A DNA stretch of 52,185 bases, taken from NCBI GenBank assembly GCA_030656575.1, contig JAUSPO010000172.1, positions 1-52,185 of the forward strand. The letters run 5' to 3'. The DNA is from Bacillota bacterium. GTDB taxonomy: Bacteria; Bacillota; Dethiobacteria; DTU022; UBA8154. How positions within the stretch are numbered: the stretch's first letter is position 1; the number at the start of each line of letters is the position of its first letter. A program made the translations under genes and the position numbers. Under the pieces are notes generated by a model. That model worked only from the letters and a program-made list of their open reading frames with translations, was not told the origin of the DNA and searched no databases. Shown here piece after piece: positions 33,694 through 41,595 of this stretch.

Positions 33694-34200
33694 TTATTTT
33701 AGTAATCCTTTGCGCCTTAAGCCGTAGAGAATTACCTTTTCAACTTTGCGTACAAACAAAGTCCCCACAAACTCCCGTTTGTTTAAAGGACGAACCAGAA
33801 TCGTATAAAGTCCGAGGCGGTTCCCCCCCAGTATATCCGTAAAAACCTGGTCACCAACAACGGCTACCTGTGAAGGTTTAAGGTTCATCATCTTCAGGGC
33901 CTTACGAAATGCCCTCCTTCTGGGTTTAACAGCTTTCCAGAAACCCGGGAGATCAAAGCTCTTCGATAAAACCTCTCCCCTCCTGGAATTATTATTTGAC
34001 ACTATGCAGGCGTTAAAACCTGCCTCTTTGATCTGGTCAATCCAATCTGCCACTTCAGGAATCACTGTATTATCATTCCAGGACACCAGGGTATTATCCA
34101 AATCCATTATTATCCCCTTAATACCTTTTTCCTTTAGTTTCACTATATCTATCTGATGAATATTCTTCGCGTACTGTTTCGGGCATAAGTACTTCCACAT
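33694..34200 (-). CDS. yqeG: YqeG family HAD phosphatase
   Basis: A 168-residue HAD-superfamily (IIIA) protein. Motif I is IIMDLDNTLVSWND with the nucleophile Asp, motif II is CIVSNNN, and motif III/IV is KPRRRAFRKALKMM and VVGDQVFTDILGG. YqeG-type proteins are probably phosphatidylglycerophosphate phosphatases or related enzymes. In Bacillus the gene starts the yqeG-yqeH-aroE cluster, but here it stands alone. GAGGAGGT is upstream of the ATG. Confidence 0.92.
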   Translation of the reverse strand: MWKYLCPKQYAKNIHQIDIVKLKEKGIKGIIMDLDNTLVSWNDNTVIPEVADWIDQIKEAGFNACIVSNNNSRRGEVLSKSFDLPGFWKAVKPRRRAFRKALKMMNLKPSQVAVVGDQVFTDILGGNRLGLYTILVRPLNKREFVGTLFVRKVEKVILYGLRRKGLLK

Positions 34201-34623
34201 ATTTATTAACCTCCTCTAAGGGTCCAAACCGACAGCCGTTGGATTTGGCTATTATTCACAATTTTGCAGGCTGAAAATCTTTCTATTTTATTTTAGTTTG
34301 CACAAAAAGAATTATTATAATATTTTTTTCGGAACAGGTGTAAGATGTCTCCAAAAAAAAGAAGGGAATTTTCAAACCCGCTTATGCAAAATATATTTCT
34401 CATTACAAGTATACAGATAAATACAGCTTTAGACAAGGCATGAAATTGCCACATGACTTGTACATTAATATTCCACTTATGCTAAATGATTATTTTCCAG
34501 GCAATAGTGCATGTTCGACAGAAACAATGAAATTTTATAATGTATAGAAATAGATCCTCTGGAAAAGCTATTTTTGGACAAATAAAACAATTATATGACT
34601 ATTAACTAACGGAGGCGTTGTGT
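34201..34623. other. Divergent intergenic region between yqeG and the selenoprotein gene
   Basis: This gap of 423 bp is AT-rich and has no gene. On the minus strand TTACAC (34338-34343), 18 bases and TATAAT (34314-34319) form a possible yqeG promoter. On the plus strand TCGACA (34515-34520), 15 bases and TATAAT (34536-34541) form a possible promoter for the oxidoreductase. I see no riboswitch. Confidence 0.45.
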
Positions 34624-35775
34624 TTGGCTGCGGTAATAATCCTAGGTGGCGGAATCGGTGGCGTTGTGGCTGCAAATGTGCTCAGTAAGACACTTGATAA
34701 AAAACACAGGATTGTCCTGGTAGACCGCAAAGACAGCCATGTCTACCAGAGCTCTTATCCTTTGACGATCGTTAACAAACGAAACCCAAAAAATATAACC
34801 CGCAGACTGGATATACTTCAGAAAAAAGGCATCGAATTTATTCAAGCGGAAGTAAAAAGCATTAATCCGGAACAATGCAATGTGCAGACGGATAAAGGAA
34901 TAATTGATTATGATTTTTTGATTGTCTCCCCGGGAGTGGAGCATCACCCCGAAACCGTTCCCGGTTTTAAGGATGGGGCCTATAATGTCTATAACTTTGA
35001 TGATGTATCCCGTCTGCAAAATACTTTGAAGGAGTTCAAAAAGGGTAAAATCGTCTTTTTTATCTCCAGTGTTCCCTATACCTACCCTCCTGCCCCTTAC
35101 GAAATCACCTTTCTCCTTGACGCATATTTTCGCGAACGGGGTATCAGGGAAAATGTAGAACTTTCCGTAATCACACCGGAGCCTTCACCGGAAGCATTGG
35201 GCAGGCCTGCCGTTCAAAAAAGATTACGTGACTTGCTCAAGCAGCGTCAGATCGGCTTAACTACAGAAGCCAAGGTACTCTCCCTGGATACTTCCACAAA
35301 TACATTGCACCTAGACCAGGGTATTACAGCAGAGGCAGATCTTTTTCTGGGTGTTCCGTCCCATTGGGGGCCTGGTGTAATGGAAAACACAGGCCTTGTC
35401 ACGGAAGGAAACTGGATCGAAGTAGACCCTCATACTATGCAAACAAAAAATGAACAGATCTATGCCATCGGTGACGCGACAGCTCTTCGTCTGCCAGTTA
35501 TGAGAGTTTGGGCACCGAAAGCAGGAATATTTGCTCACTACCAGTCAGAAGTGGTTGCCAGAAATATTGCATCAAAGATTATGGGAAAGAAGCCAAGTTT
35601 CCGCTTCACTGCAAAGGGAGCTTGAATAATGCTAACCGGGTTCGGTCGAGCCTGTTATTCTTCAGTTCACTACTATGGAAGGCCCAGGCCCTTTATAACG
35701 CTGCATCGTCCAAGCAGGCCGGCCTATTTGGGAAAGATGGCCTTTGAAAAATATTGGTTAAGAAACTGGTTCTAA
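34624..35775 (+). CDS. Selenocysteine-containing SQR-like FAD/NAD-dependent oxidoreductase
   Basis: A flavoprotein of the sulfide:quinone oxidoreductase/NDH-2 type. FAD binding is seen in IILGGGIGGVVAANVLS, and the second dinucleotide and C-terminal motifs in FLIVSPGVEHH and EQIYAIGDATALRLP. The frame meets TGA at 35623-35625 (residue 334). It then continues in the same frame for 49 codons (IMLTGFGRACYSSVHYYGRP and so on, ending GKMAFEKYWLRNWF), which is the family C-terminus. The TGA is in FTAKGA-U, where relatives have F-x-G-K-G-x-C, so it replaces the conserved redox Cys. A SECIS-like hairpin follows directly. The partner Cys of SQR (CPPAPYE) is Tyr here (YPPAPYE). The start is the TTG at 34624 with GGAGG eight bases upstream; TTG 34618 is too close. 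The total is about 383 residues. Confidence 0.88.
35633..35657 (+). promoter_or_regulatory. Bacterial SECIS-like hairpin after the in-frame UGA
   Basis: Right after TGA (35623-35625) the RNA can fold with TAA/TTA (33-35 and 55-57), a bulged C36, and CGGGTTC (37-43) pairing with GAGCCTG (48-54) around the loop GGTC. The first loop G is 19 bases after the TGA, inside the 16-37 base window of bacterial SECIS. Eleven bases separate TGA and the upper stem, the same as in the E. coli fdhF element. The GGU in the loop is the SelB recognition feature. Confidence 0.8.
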
Positions 35776-35815
35776 AAAGCTTCCGACAAAACTTATTAAG
35801 CATAGGTGGAGTTTT

Positions 35816-36529
35816 TCACTGCCGGTAACCTTCCAGTTCAAACTCTTCGGCAATCTTGAAAAGTATTTTTTTCTCTATCCTGGAAACATAAGACCGGGAG
35901 ATGCCGAGTTCGCCGGCCACGTCCTTCTGAGTATAACGTTTTTTTCCTTCAAGCCCATAGCGCATAATTAACACCTTGCGTTCCCGGGCTTGTAATTTTT
36001 TTATGACTCTCTTCAGCTTTTCATTCAGCAGGATCAATTCGACCTCGTCGAGCACTCCCTCTGGGCTGCTGCCCAAAATATCCTCCAGACAGATCTCGTT
36101 TCCATCCTTATCAACCCCAATTGGTTCATGAATGGATACTTCTTGCCTGTTCTTTTTTCTGGCCCTGATGTGCATCAGTATTTCATTTTCCACGCATTTG
36201 GCTGCATATGTTGCCAGCCGCGCGCCTTTGGTGCTGTCAAAAGTGTTGATCGCCTTAATTAATCCGATTGTCCCGATCGAGATAAGATCCTCTTTATCCT
36301 CTGGCAAACTTTCAAATTTCTTTACTACATGAGCAACCAGGCGTAAATTACGTTCAATGAGGACCTGCCTGGCATCCTCATCGCCATTGCTCAACAGTTT
36401 CAGATATTTCTTTTCCTCTTTTGTCGTCAGGGGCTGAGGAAAAGAATCATTGGTAATATATGAAACCAGTAGCAAGATACCTTTGAGCACAAGGGCCACA
36501 GTCGCCAGTACAGTAAACATCCCTTTCAC
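35816..36529 (-). CDS. sigK: Sporulation sigma factor SigK
   Basis: This is the late mother-cell sigma factor, 237 residues. A pro-sequence of about 20 hydrophobic residues (MFTVLATVALVLKGILLLVSYITN) precedes the sigma-70 region 2 (DEDARQVLIERNLRLVAHVVKKF, DLISIGTIGLIKAI, LATYAAKCVENEILMHIRA) and region 4 (ARERKVLIMRYGL, TQKDVAGELGISRSYVSRIEKKI). It is intact, with no skin element. On the minus strand upstream there is CACTAAA with a spacer and CATATACT, weakly like a sigma-E promoter. It converges on the selenoprotein gene. No pro-SigK peptidase gene is in the window. Confidence 0.94.
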   Translation of the reverse strand: MKGMFTVLATVALVLKGILLLVSYITNDSFPQPLTTKEEKKYLKLLSNGDEDARQVLIERNLRLVAHVVKKFESLPEDKEDLISIGTIGLIKAINTFDSTKGARLATYAAKCVENEILMHIRARKKNRQEVSIHEPIGVDKDGNEICLEDILGSSPEGVLDEVELILLNEKLKRVIKKLQARERKVLIMRYGLEGKKRYTQKDVAGELGISRSYVSRIEKKILFKIAEEFELEGYRQ

Positions 36530-36614
36530 CCCACCTTATAGAGTCACTGTATAAGTATATGGGAATGAAAGGGATTTAGTGCGTGTCTACATTCGAAAAT
36601 ATATAAAAAATACC

Positions 36615-36723
36615 CAGACACGGGGAGGGTTCTTCTGTCTTTTGAAAAAGACATGGGGACGGTTCTTCTGTCTTTTCGAACAGACATGATGCTAGGCAGA
36701 CAAAAGAACCGTCCCCGTGTCTG
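36615..36723. repeat. Palindromic repeat with GGGGACGGTTCT core
   Basis: The arms CAGACACGGGGA-GGGTTCTT (36615 onward) and AAGAACCGTCCCCGTGTCTG (36704-36723) match at about 24 of 26 positions when extended. A further copy (GACATGGGGACGGTTCTTCT) lies in between. It sits between sigK and the radical SAM gene, belongs to the same family as the repeats in the pilin operon, and could also act as a terminator of either gene. Confidence 0.85.
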
Positions 36724-36735
36724 TTCTCTTTTCAG

Positions 36736-37611
36736 TTAGAGTCCCCGCAGATATTCCGGGCGCAGGTTGCTCTTATCTCCGCTTTTGTGCACTGTGCTTA
36801 GGGTTTTCAGCAGTTTCTCCTTATCCCGGGGAAGAGTTCCCTTCAGGGGGAGATAATTAGATGCATGGTTGCAGCGAAAAACACAGTTGGTCAGCTCCAG
36901 GGGCTTGATCATCATCTCAATTTCGTGAAGTATCTCCAGGGGGTCAGGAACCTGGAACAAGCCTTTGTCAACCTGTCTGGCCAACGGCGTGCCCTGGCAG
37001 ACCATCATCGTAAGCAGGCCAATATAGTCAGGGTCAATCTCATTTAAGAGCGTGGCCGTATCGTAAGCGTGTTCTGCCATCTTCTCCCTTCCGCCAAGAC
37101 CATTGATTACGGTAACAGAAAGAGTAATCTCGGCCTCTTTGCACTTCTTGCCCGCCTCAATCACCTCTGCGCGTGTAGCGCCCTTTTTAATCCATTTCAG
37201 GATCTCCTCGTTCCCCGACTCCACTCCCAGGTAAACGATACTGAGACCCGCCTCTTTCAGTTTGGCCAGGTCTTCAGCGGACTTTTCTAACATATCCTGA
37301 GGAGTGGCATAGACACCTACGCGCTCAAGCATTGGAAAAGCTTCATAAAGTTCTGATAGTATTTCCAGCAATTTGGAAGTATCCATAACCATGGCATTTC
37401 CATCAGCCAGAAAAACTCGGGTTACTCCTCTTATCTGTGTAGACGCTTCCGCAATATCCGCAATTATATCATTCATTTCCCGTTCACGGAATTTTTTATC
37501 CATAAAGGAAACACAAAAGATACACTGGTTGTGAGAACAACCTATAGTAGTTTGTAAAATCAGGCTGCCGGCCTCGCTGGGAGGACGATAAACAGCGCCT
37601 TCATAACGCAT
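36736..37611 (-). CDS. Radical SAM protein
   Basis: A 291-residue radical SAM protein. The [4Fe-4S]/SAM motif is GCSHNQCIFCVSF, with the CX4CX2C spacing of the family that includes elongator-like/B12-free proteins. The rest is the TIM-barrel core with GVYATPQDMLEKSAEDLAKLKEAGLSIVYLGVESGNEEILKWIKKG split over residues 98-143 and VTVINGLGGREKMAEHAYDT. It could be involved in tRNA or cofactor modification, but the substrate is unknown. It is a single gene next to a repeat and upstream of sigK. Confidence 0.88.
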   Translation of the reverse strand: MRYEGAVYRPPSEAGSLILQTTIGCSHNQCIFCVSFMDKKFREREMNDIIADIAEASTQIRGVTRVFLADGNAMVMDTSKLLEILSELYEAFPMLERVGVYATPQDMLEKSAEDLAKLKEAGLSIVYLGVESGNEEILKWIKKGATRAEVIEAGKKCKEAEITLSVTVINGLGGREKMAEHAYDTATLLNEIDPDYIGLLTMMVCQGTPLARQVDKGLFQVPDPLEILHEIEMMIKPLELTNCVFRCNHASNYLPLKGTLPRDKEKLLKTLSTVHKSGDKSNLRPEYLRGL

Positions 37612-37761
37612 GGAAAAATTCCCCCCTTAAAACTATGTAGTATTCATTATTATATCATATTTTTCCGTATGTTGTGATCCATAACCCATTAAAAATAATC
37701 GCAAAGTAAGGGACACAACCCTGCTAAGACATCGGTGAGATTCCCAATTACACCTCCAAAA

Positions 37762-40700
37762 TCAGTTTTTAACCTCCAGCAGCTGCCGGTTGTGAAAGAA
37801 ATAGAGGTACTTTTCCTTTACCTTTTCCTTCAGAATCATTTCAACAGCCCGGGAATAAAGCTCTATCTGCAGGCGGTAACGTTCGACCAGTTCTTCAGCC
37901 TCTATCCCTGCTGTCCGGTCTGTCTTGTAATCAATGATCACAAACCCATCCTCTTCCCGTACCAGGCAGTCGATCACTCCCTGGACGAGGACAAGCTCTT
38001 CCATTTGTTTCCCGAAGTAGACTTCCGACGCGGGAAGGACCATGCTGAAGGGAACCTCACGCCTTACATCCTCTGCCCTCAGCATCCTCAGCCCCATCGG
38101 CGTCTCAAAAAAGGCAGCTGTGGCTTCCGGGTCCACTGCTTCTTTCTCCTGCTTCGTGAGCTGTCCCCTTATAACCATTTCTTCCATCTGCCGCAGGACA
38201 TTTTCGAAGTTAATGGGACCTTCCTTTTCCAGGTTCAGGTGCTGCATCACTGCATGGTAGGCCGATCCCCTCTCTGCGGCGCTGAGGCTTTTTTCCCCCA
38301 GAAACTGCGGACGCGGGCCCACCGAAGGAAGAAATGAAAACCAGGGGGCTTCTCTGGAATCATCACCGGAGAGTCCAGCCGCGTGAAGCTTCTTCAACTC
38401 CGAAACGGAAAGCTTGGCAAAATGTGTTTCCGCCGGCTCGTGGGAATAGCGCCAGGAAAGGCGTCGCTCCACCTCTTCGATAAATGCTCCACTCGTGGGC
38501 ACCGGTGCCAAAGCAGATACCTGCTCCCAGAGGCTTCCCACTTCTGTCTCCTGCGCCGCTGATGTTTCCAAGCCAGCATTAATGACATCGCGGGATGAGA
38601 TAACACTCAAGCTCCAGGAAGAAGGCTCCTCTTCCGCCAGGCATGATACACTGCCTGGTTCTTCGAGCATTTCCCGTAAGCTGCGGCACTGAAAATGGCG
38701 CAGCAGGGCAGGCCCAATCCAGTCCAGGTAACTCAAGGCCCCAAAACGGTGCCCAGGTGCAAGAAACTGTTCCTGCCCCCGGACGGCCTTTTGCCATTTC
38801 TGTACTTCTGCGGCAATATTTTTTACCGTCCCTACCAGGATAAGCTTTTCTTCTGCCCTGGTGAGGGCGACATAGAGTATGCGCATCTCCTCTGCCAATA
38901 GTTCACGCCTGATCCGCTTCTTAAGGGCCATCCAGGGAAGTGTTGGATAGGTAATGCGTAACTTGGTATCTACATACTTGGGACCGAAACCAAGCTCTTT
39001 ATGCAGCAGGAAACCCTGCCGCAGATCCTGCATATTAAACTGCTTGGAGAGCCCAGCCGCAATAACGACGGGAAACTCCAGCCCCTTGCTCTTATGCACT
39101 GTCATGATGCGCACTACATCTTCCTGTTCCCCCAGAGCCCGTGCCGCCCCCAGATCCCCTCCCCGATCCTTAAGTTTCTCAATGAAACGTAAAAAGCGGA
39201 ACAAACCCCGGAAAGACGTGGACTCATACTGCCTGGCCCTGTCGTATAGAGCCCTTAGATTAGCCTGGCGCTGGCTTCCTCCAGGCATGCTTCCTACTAA
39301 ATCGAAATACCCGCTGTCGCTGTAAATCCGCCAGATCAGATCCGCCAGGGAGCCCTGCCGCGCCTCGTCCTGCCAAGCCGTGAGCTGATCAAGAAACAAC
39401 TTCAGCCTCTCACGGAGGGAAGACCCCTTCTCCCCGGAAGAAAACTCTTCATCCTCAGGCAGACGGCAGTACTCCTGCAAGGCATCATAATAGTTTTTTC
39501 CCGGTGCTGCCGTGCGGATATGAGCCATTTCTACGGCATCCAAACTCACCAATGGAGAGCGCAGCACCCCTGCCAGCGGTATATCCTGGTAGGGGTTGTC
39601 CACAATCTTCAGAAGTGAAAGCATCACTTCCACTTCCACTGCTTCAAAATATCCCGTTCCCAGTTCTGCATACGCTGGAATACCGGCCTGGCGCAGCTCT
39701 TCCATGATCGGGCTTACCCAGTTCTGTGCGGTGCGCAGCAGAATGACAATATCTCTGTAAGTGACCGGCCGCTCCTTCTTTGCTTTCTTATCATAGAGGG
39801 AAAAGGGCTGTCCGCCTTCTTTACCCATCAGTTCTCTTATCTTTCGGGCAATGAGACGCCCCTCAAGGCCTGCCTTTTCCCAATCTTCCTCTGCCTCAGC
39901 CTGCCTCGATTCTTCCTCTTCCCCTTCACCGTGCGGGATATCTTCAGCCTCCCCTAACGCATCTTCATCATCCCCGTTATTGGCACTGCTGCCCGAACGG
40001 TCAATGAGCAGGACATCAACAGCAAAAGGATTTTCTCCCCCTTCAGAGAACATGGTGGGATAGGACGCCCCGTAAAGGAGCCGTGCATCCCCGTCATATT
40101 CTATTTCACCAACAGGTTCGTCCATAATCTGGCAGAAAAGAAAATTCACACCCGCCAGGACTTCCCGCCTGCTGCGAAAGTTATTGGTTAAGGCGATACA
40201 TTCACCAGGGATGAGGCCTGAGTTGTAACCCCTGTATTTCTGCAGAAACAGCTCCGGCTCAGCCAGACGGAAACGGTAGATGCTCTGCTTCACATCCCCC
40301 ACCATAAAGAGGTTTCCCCCCGGCTCCGGTGAAGAAACCAGCTTAATAATTGCTTCCTGTACTAAATTAATATCCTGGTACTCGTCCACGAACACCTCCG
40401 CGAACTTTTCCCGATACTCCAGAGCCGCAACAGATGGAAGGACTGTCTCTCCAGTTGATTCAGGGCTGCTCAATATCTGCAGGGCATAATGTTCAAGGTC
40501 GGAAAAATCTGCTGCCCCCTTCTCCTCTTTGGCCTGGCGATAGCGCTCCTCAAAAGCCTGGAGAATTTGCGTCAGCGTGAGCAGCAGGGGGGCAAGTTTT
40601 TTCAGCTCTTCCCCCTGCTCCCGAAGAGGCCTCTGGAATAGAGCCTCTTTAAGCCCTTTAAAGTCTTTCTTACAGCCATCCCGTATCTGGACGGCCCTAT

Positions 40701-41595
40701 CTTTTAGATCCTGATCATACCTGTCACCCCTGCACGCCTTTAAACGGCTGAAGGCAGGACTCTGCATGGCATCAAAGAGTTCTCCCCAGGAGTTTTCAGA
40801 AGCATCCCGCGCAGCTGTGAGAGTATTAATATCTTCCTCAAGGTTTTGGATGTAAGGTTCTGGTCCATCAGGGCCGGATGCAATCTCCAGCGCATCATAC
40901 AGGCGCTCCAGCATCCCTTCCAGTTCCATGCGGCAGTCCTGCAGGAGACTTATTGCCCAGGGAGTGCAGGCCAGCTCATTCTCACCGTCTATGATAAATG
41001 CAGCGGCTTTTTCACCCAGCCATGCTTCCGGCTGCAGGTTGCTCCGGGAAAAATCATAAAGCCGCTGCACCAGCTCCTGCAGGGCATTATCACCCTGGTC
41101 GCTGCTGTAAATATCAACAAGGCGGTAAAAGGGGCTCTCCACTTCCTCTTTTTCATAATACTCTTCCAGTATCTCTTCCAATATTTCCTGCCGCATGAGA
41201 TCTGCCTCTGTCTCGTCAAGAATGCGAAATGAAGGGTCCAGGTCACGCAGATAATAGTAGCGCCGGATCACGTCCATGCAGAATGAATGCACAGTGCTGA
41301 TCGCAGCCCTGTTTAAAAGCAGGAGCTGACGTCTCAGGTGAGTATGCCGGGGATTTTCTTTCAAAGCGTTCTCCAGGGCTGCGCCGATTCTCTGCTTCAT
41401 CTCTGAAGCAGCAGCATTTGTAAAAGTAACGACCAGGAGTTTATCAATTTCCACCGGGTTATCCTTTTCTGTAATGCGCTGCAGAACACGCTCCACCAGC
41501 ACACGGGTCTTACCGGAACCTGCGCCGGCTGTTATGAGGGTGTTTTTTCCCCGGCAGCTGATCGCCCGCCATTGTTCATCCGTCCAAGTGTTCAT
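37762..41595 (-). CDS. addA: ATP-dependent helicase/nuclease subunit A (AddA)
   Basis: AddA, the UvrD-type helicase/nuclease of the AddAB complex that processes double-strand ends for RecA. The length is 1277 residues. Walker A is ITAGAGSGKTRVLVERV at about residues 17-33, later helicase motifs include DEYQDIN, VGDVKQSIYRFRLAEP and VHKSKGLEFPVV, and the C-terminal nuclease motif is VIIDYKTDR. The ATG overlaps the addB stop by four bases. No hotspot-recognition change is visible. Confidence 0.96.
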   Translation of the reverse strand: MNTWTDEQWRAISCRGKNTLITAGAGSGKTRVLVERVLQRITEKDNPVEIDKLLVVTFTNAAASEMKQRIGAALENALKENPRHTHLRRQLLLLNRAAISTVHSFCMDVIRRYYYLRDLDPSFRILDETEADLMRQEILEEILEEYYEKEEVESPFYRLVDIYSSDQGDNALQELVQRLYDFSRSNLQPEAWLGEKAAAFIIDGENELACTPWAISLLQDCRMELEGMLERLYDALEIASGPDGPEPYIQNLEEDINTLTAARDASENSWGELFDAMQSPAFSRLKACRGDRYDQDLKDRAVQIRDGCKKDFKGLKEALFQRPLREQGEELKKLAPLLLTLTQILQAFEERYRQAKEEKGAADFSDLEHYALQILSSPESTGETVLPSVAALEYREKFAEVFVDEYQDINLVQEAIIKLVSSPEPGGNLFMVGDVKQSIYRFRLAEPELFLQKYRGYNSGLIPGECIALTNNFRSRREVLAGVNFLFCQIMDEPVGEIEYDGDARLLYGASYPTMFSEGGENPFAVDVLLIDRSGSSANNGDDEDALGEAEDIPHGEGEEEESRQAEAEEDWEKAGLEGRLIARKIRELMGKEGGQPFSLYDKKAKKERPVTYRDIVILLRTAQNWVSPIMEELRQAGIPAYAELGTGYFEAVEVEVMLSLLKIVDNPYQDIPLAGVLRSPLVSLDAVEMAHIRTAAPGKNYYDALQEYCRLPEDEEFSSGEKGSSLRERLKLFLDQLTAWQDEARQGSLADLIWRIYSDSGYFDLVGSMPGGSQRQANLRALYDRARQYESTSFRGLFRFLRFIEKLKDRGGDLGAARALGEQEDVVRIMTVHKSKGLEFPVVIAAGLSKQFNMQDLRQGFLLHKELGFGPKYVDTKLRITYPTLPWMALKKRIRRELLAEEMRILYVALTRAEEKLILVGTVKNIAAEVQKWQKAVRGQEQFLAPGHRFGALSYLDWIGPALLRHFQCRSLREMLEEPGSVSCLAEEEPSSWSLSVISSRDVINAGLETSAAQETEVGSLWEQVSALAPVPTSGAFIEEVERRLSWRYSHEPAETHFAKLSVSELKKLHAAGLSGDDSREAPWFSFLPSVGPRPQFLGEKSLSAAERGSAYHAVMQHLNLEKEGPINFENVLRQMEEMVIRGQLTKQEKEAVDPEATAAFFETPMGLRMLRAEDVRREVPFSMVLPASEVYFGKQMEELVLVQGVIDCLVREEDGFVIIDYKTDRTAGIEAEELVERYRLQIELYSRAVEMILKEKVKEKYLYFFHNRQLLEVKN

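Noticed and set aside
35626-35775. Nonsense mutation or pseudogene in the SQR-like gene
   Set aside because: The downstream part stays in frame and is well kept, the stop is at the conserved Cys and a SECIS-like hairpin follows. A nonsense mutation remains possible but less likely.
35816-36529. A skin element in sigK
   Set aside because: The gene is continuous from the pro-sequence to the end of region 4.
37735-38337. A 200-codon plus-strand open frame at the end of addA
   Set aside because: It is the opposite-strand shadow of the AddA nuclease domain.
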